Shown: positions 25,578 through 34,845 of the stretch, one piece after another
How the letters are laid out: each line of letters starts with the position of its first letter
Numbering within the stretch: the first letter of the stretch is position 1
Assembly (NCBI RefSeq): GCF_002295115.1
Contig: NZ_NSFV01000003.1
Span: 615,842-679,841 of the forward strand
Reading direction: 5' to 3'
DNA from: Mesorhizobium sp. WSM4311
GTDB lineage: Bacteria; Pseudomonadota; Alphaproteobacteria; Rhizobiales; Rhizobiaceae
Length of the DNA: 64,000 nucleotides
The notes under the pieces: model-generated
The model's database searches: none
What the model saw: only the letters and a program-made list of their open reading frames with translations
What the model was told of the DNA's origin: nothing
Translations under genes and position numbers: made by a program

Positions 25578-26183
25578 TCAACCCCTGCCCCAACGCGGCG
25601 GCGGTGGTTGCGAGTTCGGATTGCTCGGCCGGCCGCCGCCGGAACGCAGGGACAACAATAAGCCGATCAAGCCGGCCGCCATCAGGGCGAAGCCGACCGG
25701 CCGCGCACGCCGGTCGGTTTCGCCGACACCGGAGCGCAGGATGAGATCGACGGCCCGCATCGGTATGTCCTCGGCGTCGCCCGGACCGACGGTGAAAAGG
25801 TATGAACCGGAATTGACGCTTGCGATGACGCCTGCGTCGTCGCGAAAGATCTTGTCGGGCAGCTGCGGGCTGGCCTGGCGCGGATTGTCGACATGGTTGA
25901 ACTGCAACGTCGAGGCAAGCACCGTGCGGCCATTGGTGCCGGCGGTCAGCGTCAACACCGTGCGCTGCTGCGAAACGATGCGTTCGGCCCGCGCGGTGAG
26001 GTCGACCAGGACGCGGACCGGCGCGTCGCGGCTTGAGAGCGACACGCTCAACGGCTTGAAGCGGCCTTGCTCATAGACCCGCCAGGTGCCGATCTCGCGG
26101 CCGGAAAAATTGGTCATCGCCCAGGGATAGATGAAGCCCACGCCGGTGCCGGCGAGCAGGATCAGGACAAACAGAAAGCGCAT
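25578..26183 (-). CDS. Membrane-anchored protein of unknown function
   Basis: A 201-residue protein with an N-terminal helix (FLFVLILLAGTGVGFIYPWA) and a second near the C-terminus (VGFALMAAGLIGLLLSL). Between them, about 130 periplasmic residues are rich in beta structure (VSLSSRDAPVRVLVDLTARA). The tail is Pro/Gly/Arg-rich. I do not recognise the family; similar two-helix proteins occur in rhizobia. It is the last gene before rlmJ on the same strand. Confidence 0.75.
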   Translation of the reverse strand: MRFLFVLILLAGTGVGFIYPWAMTNFSGREIGTWRVYEQGRFKPLSVSLSSRDAPVRVLVDLTARAERIVSQQRTVLTLTAGTNGRTVLASTLQFNHVDNPRQASPQLPDKIFRDDAGVIASVNSGSYLFTVGPGDAEDIPMRAVDLILRSGVGETDRRARPVGFALMAAGLIGLLLSLRSGGGRPSNPNSQPPPPRWGRG

Positions 26184-26202
26184 TCAGACACTCACCTCGT
26201 AT

Positions 26203-26880
26203 TCACGCCTTGCCGGACAACTGGCCAGCGCCGGCACCGTCGCGCAGGCGTTCCATCTCGTCCAGCAGCATGTCGAGGCCAAGCTCGAATGTCTTGTCGA
26301 ATTCGGCGGTACCGAAAAAGCGGCCGGCGGCCATGACGTCGGGAAAATCCCGGGCCAGTTGCTCGTCGCTGACCGTGTTCACCGCCGACGGACCTTTGGC
26401 ATAGCCCGCATTCTCATCCAGCACGGCACCCATCAGATAGTAGCCGACGGCGCGAAACAGCCGCGCGCTGAGTTCGGTGTCGAAGCCGCCATCCCTGAAC
26501 AGACCAAGAATGCCGTTCAGCCAGGCAAGGCAGACCGGCGAGTTCATCCGGTAGGTAACTAAAAAGGTGGCATAGGCGGGATGGTCGCGGCCGATACGGC
26601 GAAAATCCTCGATGGCGATGCGCATTCTTTGCCGCCACGGAAGGTCGGCATCCGGCATTTCAAGAGCACCGACCAGCCGGTCGACCAGCGCTTCGTGCAA
26701 ATGCGCCACCGAAGGAAAATGGTGGTAGATGCTCATCGCCTCGCAGCCGAGTACCGCCGCCAGCTTGCGCATCGAAAAGCCGGCGAGTCCCTCCTTCTCG
26801 ATCACCTCGAAGGCCGCGTCCTCGATCATTTCGCGCGACAGGCGTCCGCGCACTCGCTTTTTTTTGATTGACGTGTCCAT
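26203..26880 (-). CDS. TetR-family transcriptional repressor
   Basis: A 225-residue repressor of the group with a TetR-like C-terminal dimerisation domain. The N-terminal DNA-binding region is MIEDAAFEVIEKEGLAGFSM, then LGCEAMSIYHHFPSVAHLHE. It is divergent from an exported carboxymuconolactone-decarboxylase-like gene, and two matching palindromes lie in the 85 bases between them. Joint control of both genes is likely. Confidence 0.92.
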   Translation of the reverse strand: MDTSIKKKRVRGRLSREMIEDAAFEVIEKEGLAGFSMRKLAAVLGCEAMSIYHHFPSVAHLHEALVDRLVGALEMPDADLPWRQRMRIAIEDFRRIGRDHPAYATFLVTYRMNSPVCLAWLNGILGLFRDGGFDTELSARLFRAVGYYLMGAVLDENAGYAKGPSAVNTVSDEQLARDFPDVMAAGRFFGTAEFDKTFELGLDMLLDEMERLRDGAGAGQLSGKA

Positions 26881-26895
26881 CGCGCCGCTTGACAG

Positions 26896-26940
26896 CTTAC
26901 ACTGTAAGGTTCATTTTCCGCATCACCTTACATCGTAAGG
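26896..26940. promoter_or_regulatory. Pair of matching operator palindromes between TetR and target
   Basis: CTTAC-ACT-GTAAG at 26896-26908 and CCTTAC-ATC-GTAAGG at 26926-26940. The centres are 31 bases apart, about three helical turns, so two dimers would bind the same DNA face. They lie between divergent start codons at 26880 and 26966. Confidence 0.8.
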
Positions 26941-26965
26941 CTAACAAAGACCAGAGGAGAATGTC

Positions 26966-27436
26966 ATGTCCAATTATCGCATTCTTTCATCCGTGCTTTC
27001 ATCGATACACCACGGCTGCCTGCTCGCTGCCGCCGGCTGTGCGCTGGCCCTGGTCGCGGCACCTGCCTATGCCGACGACTATGATGCTACCCTCAAGGAT
27101 ATCCAGTCGACCATGGGCGGCGTACCGAGTTTCGTGAAGCAGTTTCCGAAGGCCGGTCTGCCCGGCGCCTGGGCCGAGGTCAAGGCCATCGAGCTCAGCG
27201 ACAAGACGGCACTGCCGCCAAAGGTCAAATCGCTGATCTCGCTTGCGGTGGCGGCGCAGATCCCATGCAACTATTGCATCTGGTCGGATACGCAGGACGC
27301 CAAGCGCGCCGGCGCTACCGACGAGGAGATCCAGGAAGCCGTGGCAATGGCCGCGCTGACCCGCCATTGGAGCACCATCTTCAACGGCATGCAGGTCGAT
27401 TTCGACACATTCAAGAAGGAAATGGGCGGGCAGTAG
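26966..27436 (+). CDS. Exported carboxymuconolactone decarboxylase/AhpD-like protein
   Basis: A 156-residue protein with a signal peptide ending AAPAYA (residue 36), followed by an AhpD/CMD-like helical domain (LPPKVKSLISLAVAAQIPCN, then AGATDEEIQEAVAMAALTRH). The redox pair C101-x2-C104 is present. The histidine that normally follows three residues later in CxxCxxxH is Asp108, so the proton relay is altered. Export is unusual for this family, which is mostly cytoplasmic. The ATG at 26966 has GAGGAG upstream. Regulation by the divergent TetR is likely. Confidence 0.88.
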   Translation: MSNYRILSSVLSSIHHGCLLAAAGCALALVAAPAYADDYDATLKDIQSTMGGVPSFVKQFPKAGLPGAWAEVKAIELSDKTALPPKVKSLISLAVAAQIPCNYCIWSDTQDAKRAGATDEEIQEAVAMAALTRHWSTIFNGMQVDFDTFKKEMGGQ

Positions 27437-27443
27437 GCTATTT

Positions 27444-27477
27444 TCGACCTGGAAGCGGTCGACCGCTTCCAGGTCGA
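27444..27477. repeat. 34-base perfect palindrome
   Basis: The 17-base arm TCGACCTGGAAGCGGTC at 27444-27460 is followed with no spacer by its exact reverse complement up to 27477. It starts eight bases after the CMD stop codon. As RNA it would form a strong hairpin, but no T-run follows, so it is not a standard terminator. Confidence 0.85.
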
Positions 27478-27663
27478 TCCATGCCCAATCGACAAAGGAT
27501 TAAGCGACCGTTTTGCAGTGCCCCCAGACCGGTTGTGCCGATGTGCCGCTGTGCGCATACGATGTTACGGCATCGAATGGACGCTGGCGCTTTTCCCGAA
27601 AAAATGACCGCCATGCGAATGAGGGGCCAATCAAGGCACGAGAGCAGCGTCAGATCGCAGAAG

Positions 27664-27697
27664 GCGCGCCGCATCGATACGGGTTTATGCGGCGCGC
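27664..27697. terminator. Strong GC hairpin downstream of holC
   Basis: An 11-base perfect stem (GCGCGCCGCAT with ATGCGGCGCGC) and a 12-base loop, about 25 bases past the holC stop on the minus strand. There is no T-run, so it may need Rho or act as an mRNA 3' end. Confidence 0.45.
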
Positions 27698-27720
27698 TTG
27701 GGCCTTTGTTCCCTGCAGCA

Positions 27721-28170
27721 TCAAGCCTTGCGCTCCCAGCGGCGGTCCGAAGTCTGCTGCCAGTAGGTCACGGCATGGCCCGCGTCCTTCATCGTCTTCC
27801 AATGCCCCCTCGCCGCCTCGACCTGGGCGGTGTCATGGCCATCGAACAGGAACACGGCGCGCTCATACCCGCCAAGGTCGGGCGGCACGGCGCCGTCGAC
27901 CAGGAACCTTATCTTGGCCTCGTTGGGATTGCCGTCGCCGGTGGTCAACAGAATAGGCTGCTCGTCGGGATAAGCCTCGCGATCGGTCGCGTGCGCCAGG
28001 AAAGAATCATCGCGGAAGGTCCACAGATGCTGGTCGAGCGCGTCGCGCCGTTCCTCGGTACCGGTCTGTACCACGGCGCGCCAGCCACGATCGACGCTGC
28101 GCTCGAGCAGGCCTGGCAGCGCCTCCTCCAGGGTCGATTCGGTCAGATGGTAGAACAGCACGTCGGCCAT
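27721..28170 (-). CDS. holC: DNA polymerase III subunit chi
   Basis: A 149-residue clamp-loader accessory subunit that links the polymerase holoenzyme to single-stranded-DNA-binding protein. The sequence (MADVLFYHLTESTLEEALPG, then HLWTFRDDSFLAHAT and RAVFLFDGHD) matches the chi family. It follows pepA by nine bases, a pairing conserved in many proteobacteria. Confidence 0.93.
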   Translation of the reverse strand: MADVLFYHLTESTLEEALPGLLERSVDRGWRAVVQTGTEERRDALDQHLWTFRDDSFLAHATDREAYPDEQPILLTTGDGNPNEAKIRFLVDGAVPPDLGGYERAVFLFDGHDTAQVEAARGHWKTMKDAGHAVTYWQQTSDRRWERKA

Positions 28171-28179
28171 GGATCCGGG

Positions 28180-29694
28180 TCAGCTCTCATAGTGATCGCG
28201 CACCAGCCGGTCGAGCAGCCGCACGCCGAAGCCCGAGCCCCAGGACTGGTTGATCTCGTTCGACGGCGAGCCCATGGCGGTGCCGGCAATGTCGAGATGC
28301 GCCCAGGGCGTGTCCTTGACGAAACGCTGCAGGAATTGCGCCGCGATGATGGCGCCGCCATAGCGGCCGCCAATGTTCTTCATGTCGGCGTTCTTGGAAT
28401 CGATCAGCTTGTCGTATTCGGCGCCGAGCGGCATGCGCCACAGCCGCTCCTGCGTCGCCTGCCCTGCCGCCGCAAGCCTCTGCGCCAATTCGTCATTGTT
28501 GGAGAACAGGCCGGCATAGTGCAAGCCGAGCGCGACCATGATGGCGCCGGTCAGCGTCGCCAGATTGACCATGAATTCCGGCTGGAAGCGGTCGTTGCAG
28601 TACCACAGCGCGTCGGCCAGCACGAGACGCCCCTCGGCGTCTGTGTTGAGCACCTCGATGGTCTGGCCCGACATCGAGGTGACGATGTCGCCGGGACGCT
28701 GGGCATGGCCATCGACGGCGTTTTCGACCAGGCCGATAATGCCGACGACATTGGCCTTTGCCTTGCGCGCGGCCAGCGCATGCATGAGGCCGGTCACGGC
28801 GGCAGCGCCACCCATATCGCCCTTCATGTCCTCCATGCCCGAAGCCGGCTTCATCGAATTGCCGCCGGTGTCGAAAGTGACGCCCTTGCCGACGAAGGCG
28901 ATCGGACTGTCTTTGGGTTTGCCGCCGTTCCACTGCATGACGGCCATGCGCGCGCCGCGGGGCGAGCCTTGCGCGACACCGAGCAGCGAGCCCATGCCGA
29001 GCTTCTTCATCTCCTTCTCGGTCAGGATCTCGACCTTGACGCCGAGCGTCTCCAGTTCCTTGGCGCGGGCCGCGAACTCGACCGGTCCCAGTATATTTGC
29101 CGGTTCGTTGACAAGGTCGCGCGCCAGAAGCACGCCGTCGATCACCGCCCCGGCATCGGCGAAGGCCTTCTTGGCGCCTGCCGGGTCGGCGGTGTGGATG
29201 GTTATCTTGACCGGCTTCTTCGGATCGGCCTTCGCGTCATCCTTGTCCTTACTGGTCTTGTATTTGTCGAAGGAATAGCTGCGCAGGAGGATGCCCGCCG
29301 CAAGGTTGGCGGCGTCCTTGCCATCAATCGAAGCGCCGACCAGGTCGAGCACCACGGCAACGTCGGTTGCCTTGCGCAGCGACGCCGCAACGATGCCACC
29401 AAGTTTCAGCCAGGCATATTCATCGAGCCCCGCCGCCTTGCCCGCGCCGATCGCGACCAACCTGTCGAGCGACGCTCCTTCCGGCGCCAGTATCTCGACG
29501 ACGCCGGCGAACTTGCCGGTGAATTCGGCCACCGGGAAGGCCCGTTCCAGTGTCTTGCCGGGATCGTAAGCCCTGGCCGCATCGCTCAGGCCGCCGTCAT
29601 CCGCCGACAGCACGAAGACCGTGCCCTTCCTGTTCGCCACCGTCTGCGGCGCGGCGAATTTCGCAAAGGCGATTGATGGTCTCGGGTTCATCAT
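28180..29694 (-). CDS. pepA: Leucyl aminopeptidase (M17 family)
   Basis: A 504-residue hexameric dizinc aminopeptidase that removes N-terminal residues, and in some bacteria also acts in site-specific recombination. The family signature [14 protein letters not shown] is present, as is the metal-ligand region [14 protein letters not shown]. The C-terminal half is catalytic and the N-terminal half is the smaller regulatory domain. The start is the ATG at 29694, with an adjacent ATG at 29691. It is divergent from lptF with 351 bases between. Confidence 0.95.
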   Translation of the reverse strand: MMNPRPSIAFAKFAAPQTVANRKGTVFVLSADDGGLSDAARAYDPGKTLERAFPVAEFTGKFAGVVEILAPEGASLDRLVAIGAGKAAGLDEYAWLKLGGIVAASLRKATDVAVVLDLVGASIDGKDAANLAAGILLRSYSFDKYKTSKDKDDAKADPKKPVKITIHTADPAGAKKAFADAGAVIDGVLLARDLVNEPANILGPVEFAARAKELETLGVKVEILTEKEMKKLGMGSLLGVAQGSPRGARMAVMQWNGGKPKDSPIAFVGKGVTFDTGGNSMKPASGMEDMKGDMGGAAAVTGLMHALAARKAKANVVGIIGLVENAVDGHAQRPGDIVTSMSGQTIEVLNTDAEGRLVLADALWYCNDRFQPEFMVNLATLTGAIMVALGLHYAGLFSNNDELAQRLAAAGQATQERLWRMPLGAEYDKLIDSKNADMKNIGGRYGGAIIAAQFLQRFVKDTPWAHLDIAGTAMGSPSNEINQSWGSGFGVRLLDRLVRDHYES

Positions 29695-30045
29695 GTCCTG
29701 CTTTCGGGGATGGCGCGCGAAGCGTTTGAAGCGATCCGCGACATTTGGTCGTTTTCCGGCATTTGGCAAGACTTTGCCAAAATGGCTACCCATATGACAG
29801 TTGGAATCGATGGCGATTCGTCGCGGCACGGCCCCGCTTCATGCCGCAACCTGTTGTTAACCATCGATGTTCGTCCTTTCTTATCCATTCCCTCCGACAC
29901 TCCGATCCATTGCGGCAGCGACGTGGGACGGGAACCGGATCGCCTGCCTGATCGAGCCCATCGGAGCCAGTTGTGCGGGCGTCGCCGTGCAGCTACCCTT
30001 AGCGTGGTGGCATGATGCCGTTCGAGAAAATCGAGTAAAGCCTTC
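29695..30045. other. Divergent control region between pepA and lptF
   Basis: 351 bases without a gene. At 29762-29781 is a palindrome with eight-base arms (TTTGGCAA and TTGCCAAA) around GACT, a plausible operator. Promoters for the divergent pepA-holC and lpt operons should lie here, but none is clear. Confidence 0.5.
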
Positions 30046-31248
30046 ATGAAGGTCGTTGAACGCTACATCATGCGCCGCACTTTCGTGGTCTTTCTGGCAG
30101 CGCTGGTCTGGACGCTGGCCATCGTGTGGACCACGCAGGTGCTGGCCAAGATCGACCTGGTTACCGACAGCGGCCAGTCGTCGCTGACCTTCTTCGAGGT
30201 CGCCGCGCTCATTCTTCCCTCGATCGTTCCGATCGTCGTGCCTTTCGCGCTGGTGGTGGCGGTCGCACAGACACTCAGTGTCATGAATTCGGATTCCGAA
30301 CTCGCCGTCGTCAACGCCGCCGGCGCATCGCGCTGGACGATCGTGCGGCCAATCATGCTTCTGGCCCTCGCGGCGAGCGTATTTTCCTTTGCGGTCGACA
30401 ACGGCATAGACCCTTACGCACGGCAGAAGAACCGCGCTTTGGTGGCGCAATCGCGCGCCGATCTGTTGTCGCTGATCATCCAGGAGGGCACATTCCGCAA
30501 GATCGAGGACGGGCTGTTCCTGCAGATCGGCGAGCGGCTTCCGGACAATCGGCTGGGCGGTATCTTCGTCGCCGATTCGCGCGAGGAAGGCGTCAATCTC
30601 GTGTATTATGCCAAGACCGGCAGCGTCGTCGAACGGGGCGGCGAAAAGGTGCTGATGATGAATGACGGCGTCATCCACCGCAAAACGCTGACCGGCGACC
30701 TCAGTGTCATCCGATTCACCTCCTACGCTTTCGACATGTCGGCCTTCATGGCGGCGGCCTCCGAAGTGACGCTGATGCCGAAGGACCAGACCACCCAGTA
30801 TCTGCTCAATCCAAGTCCCAACGACAAGAATTTCCAGCAGACCCCTCAGCAATACCGGGCCGAGATCGACCAACGATTTTCGGAATGGCTGTATTCCATG
30901 GTGTTCGCGCTGATCGCGCTGGCGGTCGCCGGGGACGCGCGCTCGCATCGCGAGGCACGCGTCAATCCTTTGATCACGGCCATCACCATATCCCTCTTCG
31001 TGCGCTGGCTGGGTTTCTTTGCCGCGAGCAAAGCCGATGAAGTGCCGGAATATGCCTACATGGTCTATGGCGTGCCCATAGTGGCTTCCGCGGTGGCGAT
31101 CTGGTTCATCGTCTCCAACCGGACCATGGAACTGCCGGTGGCCTGGGCGGACTGGATGACAAATCTGGCCAGCCGCGTCGGCGACGGCTGGAACGCCCTC
31201 AAACTGCGCTGGTCCAGGCGCGGCACCTCAGGTCAGGGGATCGGCTGA
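30046..31248 (+). CDS. lptF: LPS export ABC transporter permease LptF
   Basis: A 400-residue inner-membrane subunit of the LptB2FG complex, which extracts lipopolysaccharide and pushes it along the LptA bridge. It has six transmembrane helices, three N-terminal (FVVFLAALVWTLAIVWTTQV onward) and three C-terminal, flanking a periplasmic jellyroll domain (about residues 120-270). It starts an operon with lptG, lptD, the SurA-like gene, pdxA and rsmA. Its stop overlaps the lptG start by one base. Confidence 0.95.
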   Translation: MKVVERYIMRRTFVVFLAALVWTLAIVWTTQVLAKIDLVTDSGQSSLTFFEVAALILPSIVPIVVPFALVVAVAQTLSVMNSDSELAVVNAAGASRWTIVRPIMLLALAASVFSFAVDNGIDPYARQKNRALVAQSRADLLSLIIQEGTFRKIEDGLFLQIGERLPDNRLGGIFVADSREEGVNLVYYAKTGSVVERGGEKVLMMNDGVIHRKTLTGDLSVIRFTSYAFDMSAFMAAASEVTLMPKDQTTQYLLNPSPNDKNFQQTPQQYRAEIDQRFSEWLYSMVFALIALAVAGDARSHREARVNPLITAITISLFVRWLGFFAASKADEVPEYAYMVYGVPIVASAVAIWFIVSNRTMELPVAWADWMTNLASRVGDGWNALKLRWSRRGTSGQGIG

Positions 31249-32330
31249 TGGGCTGGACGCTGGGTCGTTATTTCTTCTTCCGCTACGTGACGATCACGAT
31301 CTGGTTCTTCCTGGGCCTGCTGGCGCTGGTGTTCCTGATCGATTTCACCGAGCTGTCCGGCCGCACCACCGGCCTGCCCGGCTTCACCTACGGAACGGCG
31401 GTGGCCATTTCAGGCCTTCGCATGCCGATGATCATGCTGCAGACCGTGCCGTTTGTCGGCCTGTTCTCGGCGATGGCGACACTGGTTTCGCTCAACCGCC
31501 GCTACGAACTGGTCATCGCGCGGTCCGCCGGTGTTTCCGCCTGGCAATTCCTTTTGCCATGCTGCATCGGCGCGTTGCTGTTCGGTCTTGTGTCGGTCGG
31601 GCTCATCAACCCGCTTGCCGCGCACGCCTTCTCCTTGTCCGAACAGATCGAAACCCAGTTGCGCTCCGGCAAATCAAATACGGTTTCGGCCGACGCCGCC
31701 CCCTGGATTCGTCAGAAGACCAGCACCGGCGACACCATCATCGGCGCACGGGCCATCCTCGACCAAGGCATGGAGATGGCCGACGCCGTCTTTTTCGTCC
31801 TCGACCAGCAAGGCAACATCGTCGAGCGCAAGGACGCCGCGCGCGCTTATCTGCGGGACGGATATTGGGAACTGCAGGATGTGAAGACCTTCAGGAACGG
31901 CATCATCCAGCCCGCTGCAAGCGATCGTGTGCCGACCAATCTGAAGCCTGAATTCGTGCAGGAGCGGCTGGCGCGCCCGGAGACCATCCCGTTCTACGAC
32001 CTGCCCGGAAAAATCGAGGTTGCCCGTTCCTTCGGCCTCAAGGCAAATGCGTTTGCCATGCAGTTTGATTCGCTGGTGGCGTTGCCGTTCCTCCTCGTCG
32101 CCATGACGCTGATTGCGGCAACAGTTTCAATGCGATTTGCGAGGATGGGACAATCGGCAACGATGATTCTGGGTGGCGTCGTTGCCGGGTTTCTGCTTTA
32201 TGTCGTTTCGGTGCTGGTGAAGGCATTCGGCGTGGCGGGGTTCGTGCCGACTGCCATAGCCGCCTCGGTGCCAGTCGTGGTAGCTATGTTCTTCGGGGTG
32301 ACTTTCCTGCTATACAAGGAAGACGGCTAG
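31248..32330 (+). CDS. lptG: LPS export ABC transporter permease LptG
   Basis: A 360-residue partner of LptF with the same layout: three helices, a periplasmic beta-jellyroll (about residues 120-265) and three helices. The start MGWTLGRYFFFRYVTITIWF is typical. TGATG overlap at the start and a one-base overlap with lptD at the end show tight translational coupling. Confidence 0.95.
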   Translation: MGWTLGRYFFFRYVTITIWFFLGLLALVFLIDFTELSGRTTGLPGFTYGTAVAISGLRMPMIMLQTVPFVGLFSAMATLVSLNRRYELVIARSAGVSAWQFLLPCCIGALLFGLVSVGLINPLAAHAFSLSEQIETQLRSGKSNTVSADAAPWIRQKTSTGDTIIGARAILDQGMEMADAVFFVLDQQGNIVERKDAARAYLRDGYWELQDVKTFRNGIIQPAASDRVPTNLKPEFVQERLARPETIPFYDLPGKIEVARSFGLKANAFAMQFDSLVALPFLLVAMTLIAATVSMRFARMGQSATMILGGVVAGFLLYVVSVLVKAFGVAGFVPTAIAASVPVVVAMFFGVTFLLYKEDG

Positions 32331-34756
32331 TGAGGGAGGCGTTCTTGCCCAGCAGCAGGCAGGCCCATTTGGCGCGCCTTTATGCGGCGAGCGCCTTGGC
32401 GTGCCTGCTTGCCTGCGCCGTGCCGTTGCCCGCGTTCGCGCAGGAAGTCGGCAAGATGGCGACCAATGTTCCGTCCGGCTCGCAGATGTTGCTGGCGGCC
32501 GACACGCTGGTCTACAACAACGACAACCAGACGGTGACCGCCGTCGGTGGTGTGCAGATCGACTATGGCGGCAACCGCCTCGTCGCCCAGAAGGTCATAT
32601 ACGACCGCAACACCAAGCGGATGGTTGCCACCGGCAATGTTGAAATCGTCAACAGCGACGGCACCAAGATCAATTCGCAGCATATCGATATCACCGACGA
32701 TTTCGCCGACGGTTTCGTCAACGCGCTGCGCGTCGAAACCATCGACAAGGCCTATTTCGCCGCTGAAAGCGCCGAGCGCATGGGCGGCGTGCTGACCACC
32801 TTCCACAATGGCGTCTATACCGCCTGCGAACCGTGCGAAGACAAGCCAGACAAGGCTCCGACCTGGCGCGTGAAAGCCAGGAAGATCATCTGGAATGGCG
32901 AGAAGAAGACGGTTCGCTTCGAGAATGCGAATTTCGAATTCTTCGGCTTTCCGCTCGCCTACCTGCCGGCTTTCGAGATCGCCGACCCGACGGTGAAGCG
33001 CAAGAGCGGCTTCCTGATCCCGGGCATCAGCTACAACAGCCATCTGGGATACAGCGTCAAGGTTCCCTATTATTTCGCGCTTTCGCCGACATATGACCTG
33101 ACGGTGTCGGGAAGCGGTTATACCAAGCAGGGTTTCCTCGGCGAGGCCGAGTGGCGCCAGCGCTTCAACAATGGCCAATACAGTTTGAAGATCGCCGGAA
33201 TTCAGCAGCGCGATCCGGACGCCTTCATCGACCGCGCCGGGCGCAACGTCGATTCGGGCACGGCGGGCGATCCCAACAAACTCCGCGGCATGATGGGCAC
33301 GCAGGGGCAGTTCGCCATCAACGAACGCTGGAATTTCGGCTGGGACGTGCTGCTGCAGACCGACAAGAATTTCTCCAACACCTACAACATCAACAAATAC
33401 AACGCCGCCGTCCACCAGTCGTCGGTTTATTTGACTGGTCTCAACGGCCGTAACTATTTTGACGTGCGCGCCATGCACTTCGATGTGCAGGAAGACACGC
33501 CGAACGACAATGCAGCCGCGCGAAGCGGCCAGCAGCCCTGGGTGCTGCCGTCGCTCGACTACGCGTATATTCCTGACATGTCGGTCGCCGGCGGCCAACT
33601 GTCGCTCAATGTCAATACGCGAGTCATCCGCCGCGATGATCTCGACGAGACTTTCAACGTTCCTTACAACGCCGGCACGCCCGTGCAGCGCGTGCGCGGC
33701 ATCGAAGGCGAATCCGGCCGCCTCACCACCGAGGCCGAATGGAAGCGGACTTTCGTGACCGACGACGGGCTGGTGCTGACACCGCTGCTGGCGCTGCAGG
33801 GCGACGTCGACTATCTCAATGCGTCATCGGGTTCGCTCGCCGCGGTCAACCATATGGCGGACAATCCGCTGATAAATGCCAACGACGATATGCGTTCGTC
33901 GTTCGCCCGCTACATGGCAACCGCCGGGCTCGAGATGCGTTGGCCACTGCTGTTTTCCATGGCCAGCGGCTCCAGCCACGTCGTCGAGCCGATGGCGCAG
34001 CTGTTCCTGCGTCCGAACGAACAATATGTCGGCGGCCTCGCCATTCCGAATGAAGACGCCCAGAGCATGGTGTTCGACGCGACCACCCTGTTCGAACGCG
34101 ACAAATTCTCCGGTTATGACCGCATCGAAGGCGGCTCGCGCGCCAATGTCGGCTTCCGCTACTCCGGCTCCTATATCAACGGCTGGGGCACCAATGCCAT
34201 TTTCGGCCAATCCTACCAGATCGGCGGCGAGAACTCCTTCGCCGCGCCGGATCTGGTCAATGTCGGCGCCTATTCGGGCCTTGAGGACACCAAGTCCGAC
34301 TATGTCGGCCTGTTTGGCATCAGCAGCCCGAACGGGTTCGCGGCTTCCGTCAGCGGCCGCTTCGACGAACAGACTTTCGAGGTTCGCCGCGCCGAGGTAA
34401 AGGCAGCCTATTCAGGCCTGCCGGTGTCGCTCAGCGCCAAGTACGCTTTCATCCAGGCCCAGCCGCTCTACGGTTTCACGACCGATCGGCATGAGGTGAC
34501 GCTCGGTGCGTCCACGCATCTTGCCGAAAACTGGCGCGTGTTCGGGACAGGGACCTATGATCTGCAGCAAAGCCTGCTGGTCAAGGATGGGGTCGGCTTC
34601 GCCTACAACGATTCCTGCTTCACCTATCTGATGACGTACTCGCAGTCGCGCGACCTGAACACCAGGGAAGTGACGCAGAGTATCGGCTTCAACCTGTCGT
34701 TCCGCACGCTCGGCGACTTCGGCTCGTCGACCACCGCGATCGACTCCATCCAGTAG
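32330..34756 (+). CDS. lptD: LPS-assembly outer-membrane protein LptD
   Basis: An 808-residue outer-membrane translocon that inserts lipopolysaccharide into the outer leaflet. It has a signal peptide (ending PAFA), an OstA/LptA-like N-terminal domain (residues about 45-150: LLAADTLVYNNDNQTVTAVG) and a large beta-barrel to the C-terminus. Cysteines that could form the inter-domain disulfides occur at ACEPCED, after the N-terminal domain, and near the end (NDSCFTYLM). Translation begins at a GTG that shares its first base with the lptG stop. Confidence 0.95.
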   Translation: MREAFLPSSRQAHLARLYAASALACLLACAVPLPAFAQEVGKMATNVPSGSQMLLAADTLVYNNDNQTVTAVGGVQIDYGGNRLVAQKVIYDRNTKRMVATGNVEIVNSDGTKINSQHIDITDDFADGFVNALRVETIDKAYFAAESAERMGGVLTTFHNGVYTACEPCEDKPDKAPTWRVKARKIIWNGEKKTVRFENANFEFFGFPLAYLPAFEIADPTVKRKSGFLIPGISYNSHLGYSVKVPYYFALSPTYDLTVSGSGYTKQGFLGEAEWRQRFNNGQYSLKIAGIQQRDPDAFIDRAGRNVDSGTAGDPNKLRGMMGTQGQFAINERWNFGWDVLLQTDKNFSNTYNINKYNAAVHQSSVYLTGLNGRNYFDVRAMHFDVQEDTPNDNAAARSGQQPWVLPSLDYAYIPDMSVAGGQLSLNVNTRVIRRDDLDETFNVPYNAGTPVQRVRGIEGESGRLTTEAEWKRTFVTDDGLVLTPLLALQGDVDYLNASSGSLAAVNHMADNPLINANDDMRSSFARYMATAGLEMRWPLLFSMASGSSHVVEPMAQLFLRPNEQYVGGLAIPNEDAQSMVFDATTLFERDKFSGYDRIEGGSRANVGFRYSGSYINGWGTNAIFGQSYQIGGENSFAAPDLVNVGAYSGLEDTKSDYVGLFGISSPNGFAASVSGRFDEQTFEVRRAEVKAAYSGLPVSLSAKYAFIQAQPLYGFTTDRHEVTLGASTHLAENWRVFGTGTYDLQQSLLVKDGVGFAYNDSCFTYLMTYSQSRDLNTREVTQSIGFNLSFRTLGDFGSSTTAIDSIQ

Positions 34757-34845
34757 CCGGCGAGACATCGTTTCGCCGCATAGGGCTGGCACGGATTCGC
34801 GCACCCGGAAGAGGACGAAATGGGCGGAACCGGGATAGAATTGGG

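Noticed and set aside
27265..29676. An 803-codon plus-strand frame opposite holC and pepA
   Set aside because: Antisense shadow; holC and pepA have full family motifs on the other strand.
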